From contig CATOSD010000001.1 in NCBI GenBank assembly GCA_951812395.1, positions 868,001-932,000 of the forward strand: DNA of 64,000 nt, written 5' to 3'. A model generated the notes under the pieces. The model was not told the origin of the DNA. It saw nothing but the letters and a program-made list of their open reading frames with translations, and made no database searches. Positions 63,350-64,000 of the stretch are shown piece by piece. The translations under genes were made by a program, and so were the position numbers. Origin of the DNA: an uncultured Dehalococcoidia bacterium (GTDB taxonomy: Bacteria > Chloroflexota > Dehalococcoidia > Lucifugimonadales > CATOSD01). Every line of letters starts with the position of its first letter. Within the stretch, counting starts at the first letter, position 1.

Positions 63350-64000
63350 CCGGGCTGTCGGGGCCGCCGGAGGCGGCCAAGGCAGAAACCGAAACTGAAG
63401 ATGTGCGTCGCGGAGGGCGACGATTCGAGCACGGCCGTCCCATGTTCGGGACGCTTTAGAGGCAACTCCTCGCTTTGGACTCTGACTACGGACAAACGTA
63501 GAAACTGATGAGCCACTATTTTAGACCTAGTCTTGTCCGAAAGCGATACTTTTGGGGGCCAGTTTTGGGGGTGATGTGGCGATGCGGGGATGCAGTCTGT
63601 TGACTTTTGTGCATATACACCTTAGACTTAGTCAAACGACATTTCAAGAGCGTAGCTTCCTTCCTTCATTAATGTGTACAACTGTCCACACTAGGACCGG
63701 GAAGTGCTCCCAAGCACCGCTGATGGCCGATAGAGCGATGGGCGAGCCTAGCACGGGATGATTGGTATGATTGCGCATGAGCAAATGAGAATTCCGATAC
63801 AACTCGTCGTGATTCCGCATTCTGCGTAAACAGGGCTGCCTACCGGGCCAAGTGGATACTCGTCGGCGCTGGACCCGAAGAGTTCTTTGCCGCCTTTCGA
63901 AACCTCAACGACCAAGCCGCCGGCGACCCGGCGCGTGCGACAGAGGTGAAGTGTCCAAATGGCACTAGGAAGCCACTACTGGGACTCGGGGGTATATCGG
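63350..64000. other. Gene-free right end of the window
   Basis: No supportable gene. A protein-like frame (around AYRAKWILVGAGPEEFF) runs open off the right edge from about 63780 but has no start codon and no ribosome site. Two copies of an AAGCA/TTGTCCG-type inverted motif are near 63490-63540; no function inferred. Confidence 0.3.

Noticed and set aside
63780..64000. Protein-like frame AYRAKWILVGAGPEEFF running off the right edge
   Set aside because: A TGA stands before it in frame and there is no start codon; could be a decayed gene but too little is visible.

Overview
The window is high-GC bacterial chromosome with dense, mostly intact metabolic genes and a scattering of decayed accessory genes. 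The best guess is a Chloroflexota bacterium of the Dehalococcoidia/SAR202 type. That rests on the mix of a cytosolic RdhA/QueG-like iron-sulfur protein, Pro/Thr-rich trypsin-like proteases, peptide-binding lipoproteins with helical spacer repeats, leucine-rich-repeat proteins, small zinc-ribbon proteins, a DUF3500 protein and an hspR-grpE-dnaK cluster. No rRNA, tRNA or CRISPR was found, so the taxonomy is inference.

Layout. 1-3751: two trypsin-like (HtrA-type) proteases, one fused to a J-domain, then a BrnT/BrnA toxin-antitoxin pair whose toxin gene is frameshifted. 3818-11324 (minus): ilvD, two small proteins, an RdhA-like protein with a clear promoter, a flippase-like membrane protein coupled to rsmG, a GNAT acetyltransferase and an MFS transporter. 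11457-17035 (minus): a thiamine-precursor salvage operon (thiZ, thiX, thiY, tenA, thiD, then an ornithine-cyclodeaminase-like gene) headed by a TPP riboswitch with its own intrinsic terminator. 17117-21301 (minus): late cytochrome c maturation genes (ccmH, ccmF and two CcmI-like proteins). 21469-26975: a BioD-like/DRTGG protein, an IS1182-like transposase relic, an MDR dehydrogenase, an unknown two-gene cassette, a sulfite-oxidase-like protein and a zinc ribbon. 27113-31214: hspR-grpE-dnaK behind a textbook promoter whose -35 lies in a perfect palindrome, then a PRC/BON-domain protein. 31254-37484: DUF3500 protein, a decayed RelE/HigA-like pair, a MOSC protein, an aminotransferase, an SDR epimerase and a mannose-1-phosphate guanylyltransferase. 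37991-48626: zinc ribbon, metF, an HTH-membrane-TPR protein, a VWA lipoprotein, a kelch lipoprotein and a dipeptide-type ABC importer. 48627-50400: a gene-poor block filled with repeats, including three 145-bp transposon-like elements. 50410-52465: a beta-propeller/LRR protein broken by a 61-bp duplication. 52872-58726: complex I genes nuoA, B, C, D, H, I, J, K with an extra 25-residue membrane ORF. 58762-61675 (minus): a NotI-family restriction-modification pair. 61847-63349 (minus): an MFS exporter.

Three repeat families run between the genes. (1) A REP-like palindrome with arms CTTCCCCCT/AGGGGGAAGG, found at seven loci, often between convergent genes and in places supplying gene ends or the leader of nuoI. 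(2) A 145-bp miniature element with terminal inverted repeats and exact 9-bp target duplications. (3) A GTAGGGGC-type hairpin in the nuoC-nuoD gap. Broken reading frames are confined to accessory genes (protease tail, brnT, the RelE/HigA pair, LRR protein), while housekeeping genes are intact, which argues for real decay rather than poor sequence.

No single locus is proven to be a new system. The best candidates for something undescribed are the two-gene cassette at 23941-25670, the J-domain/protease fusion, the active-looking 145-bp element family and the NotI-like pair beside the respiratory operon.
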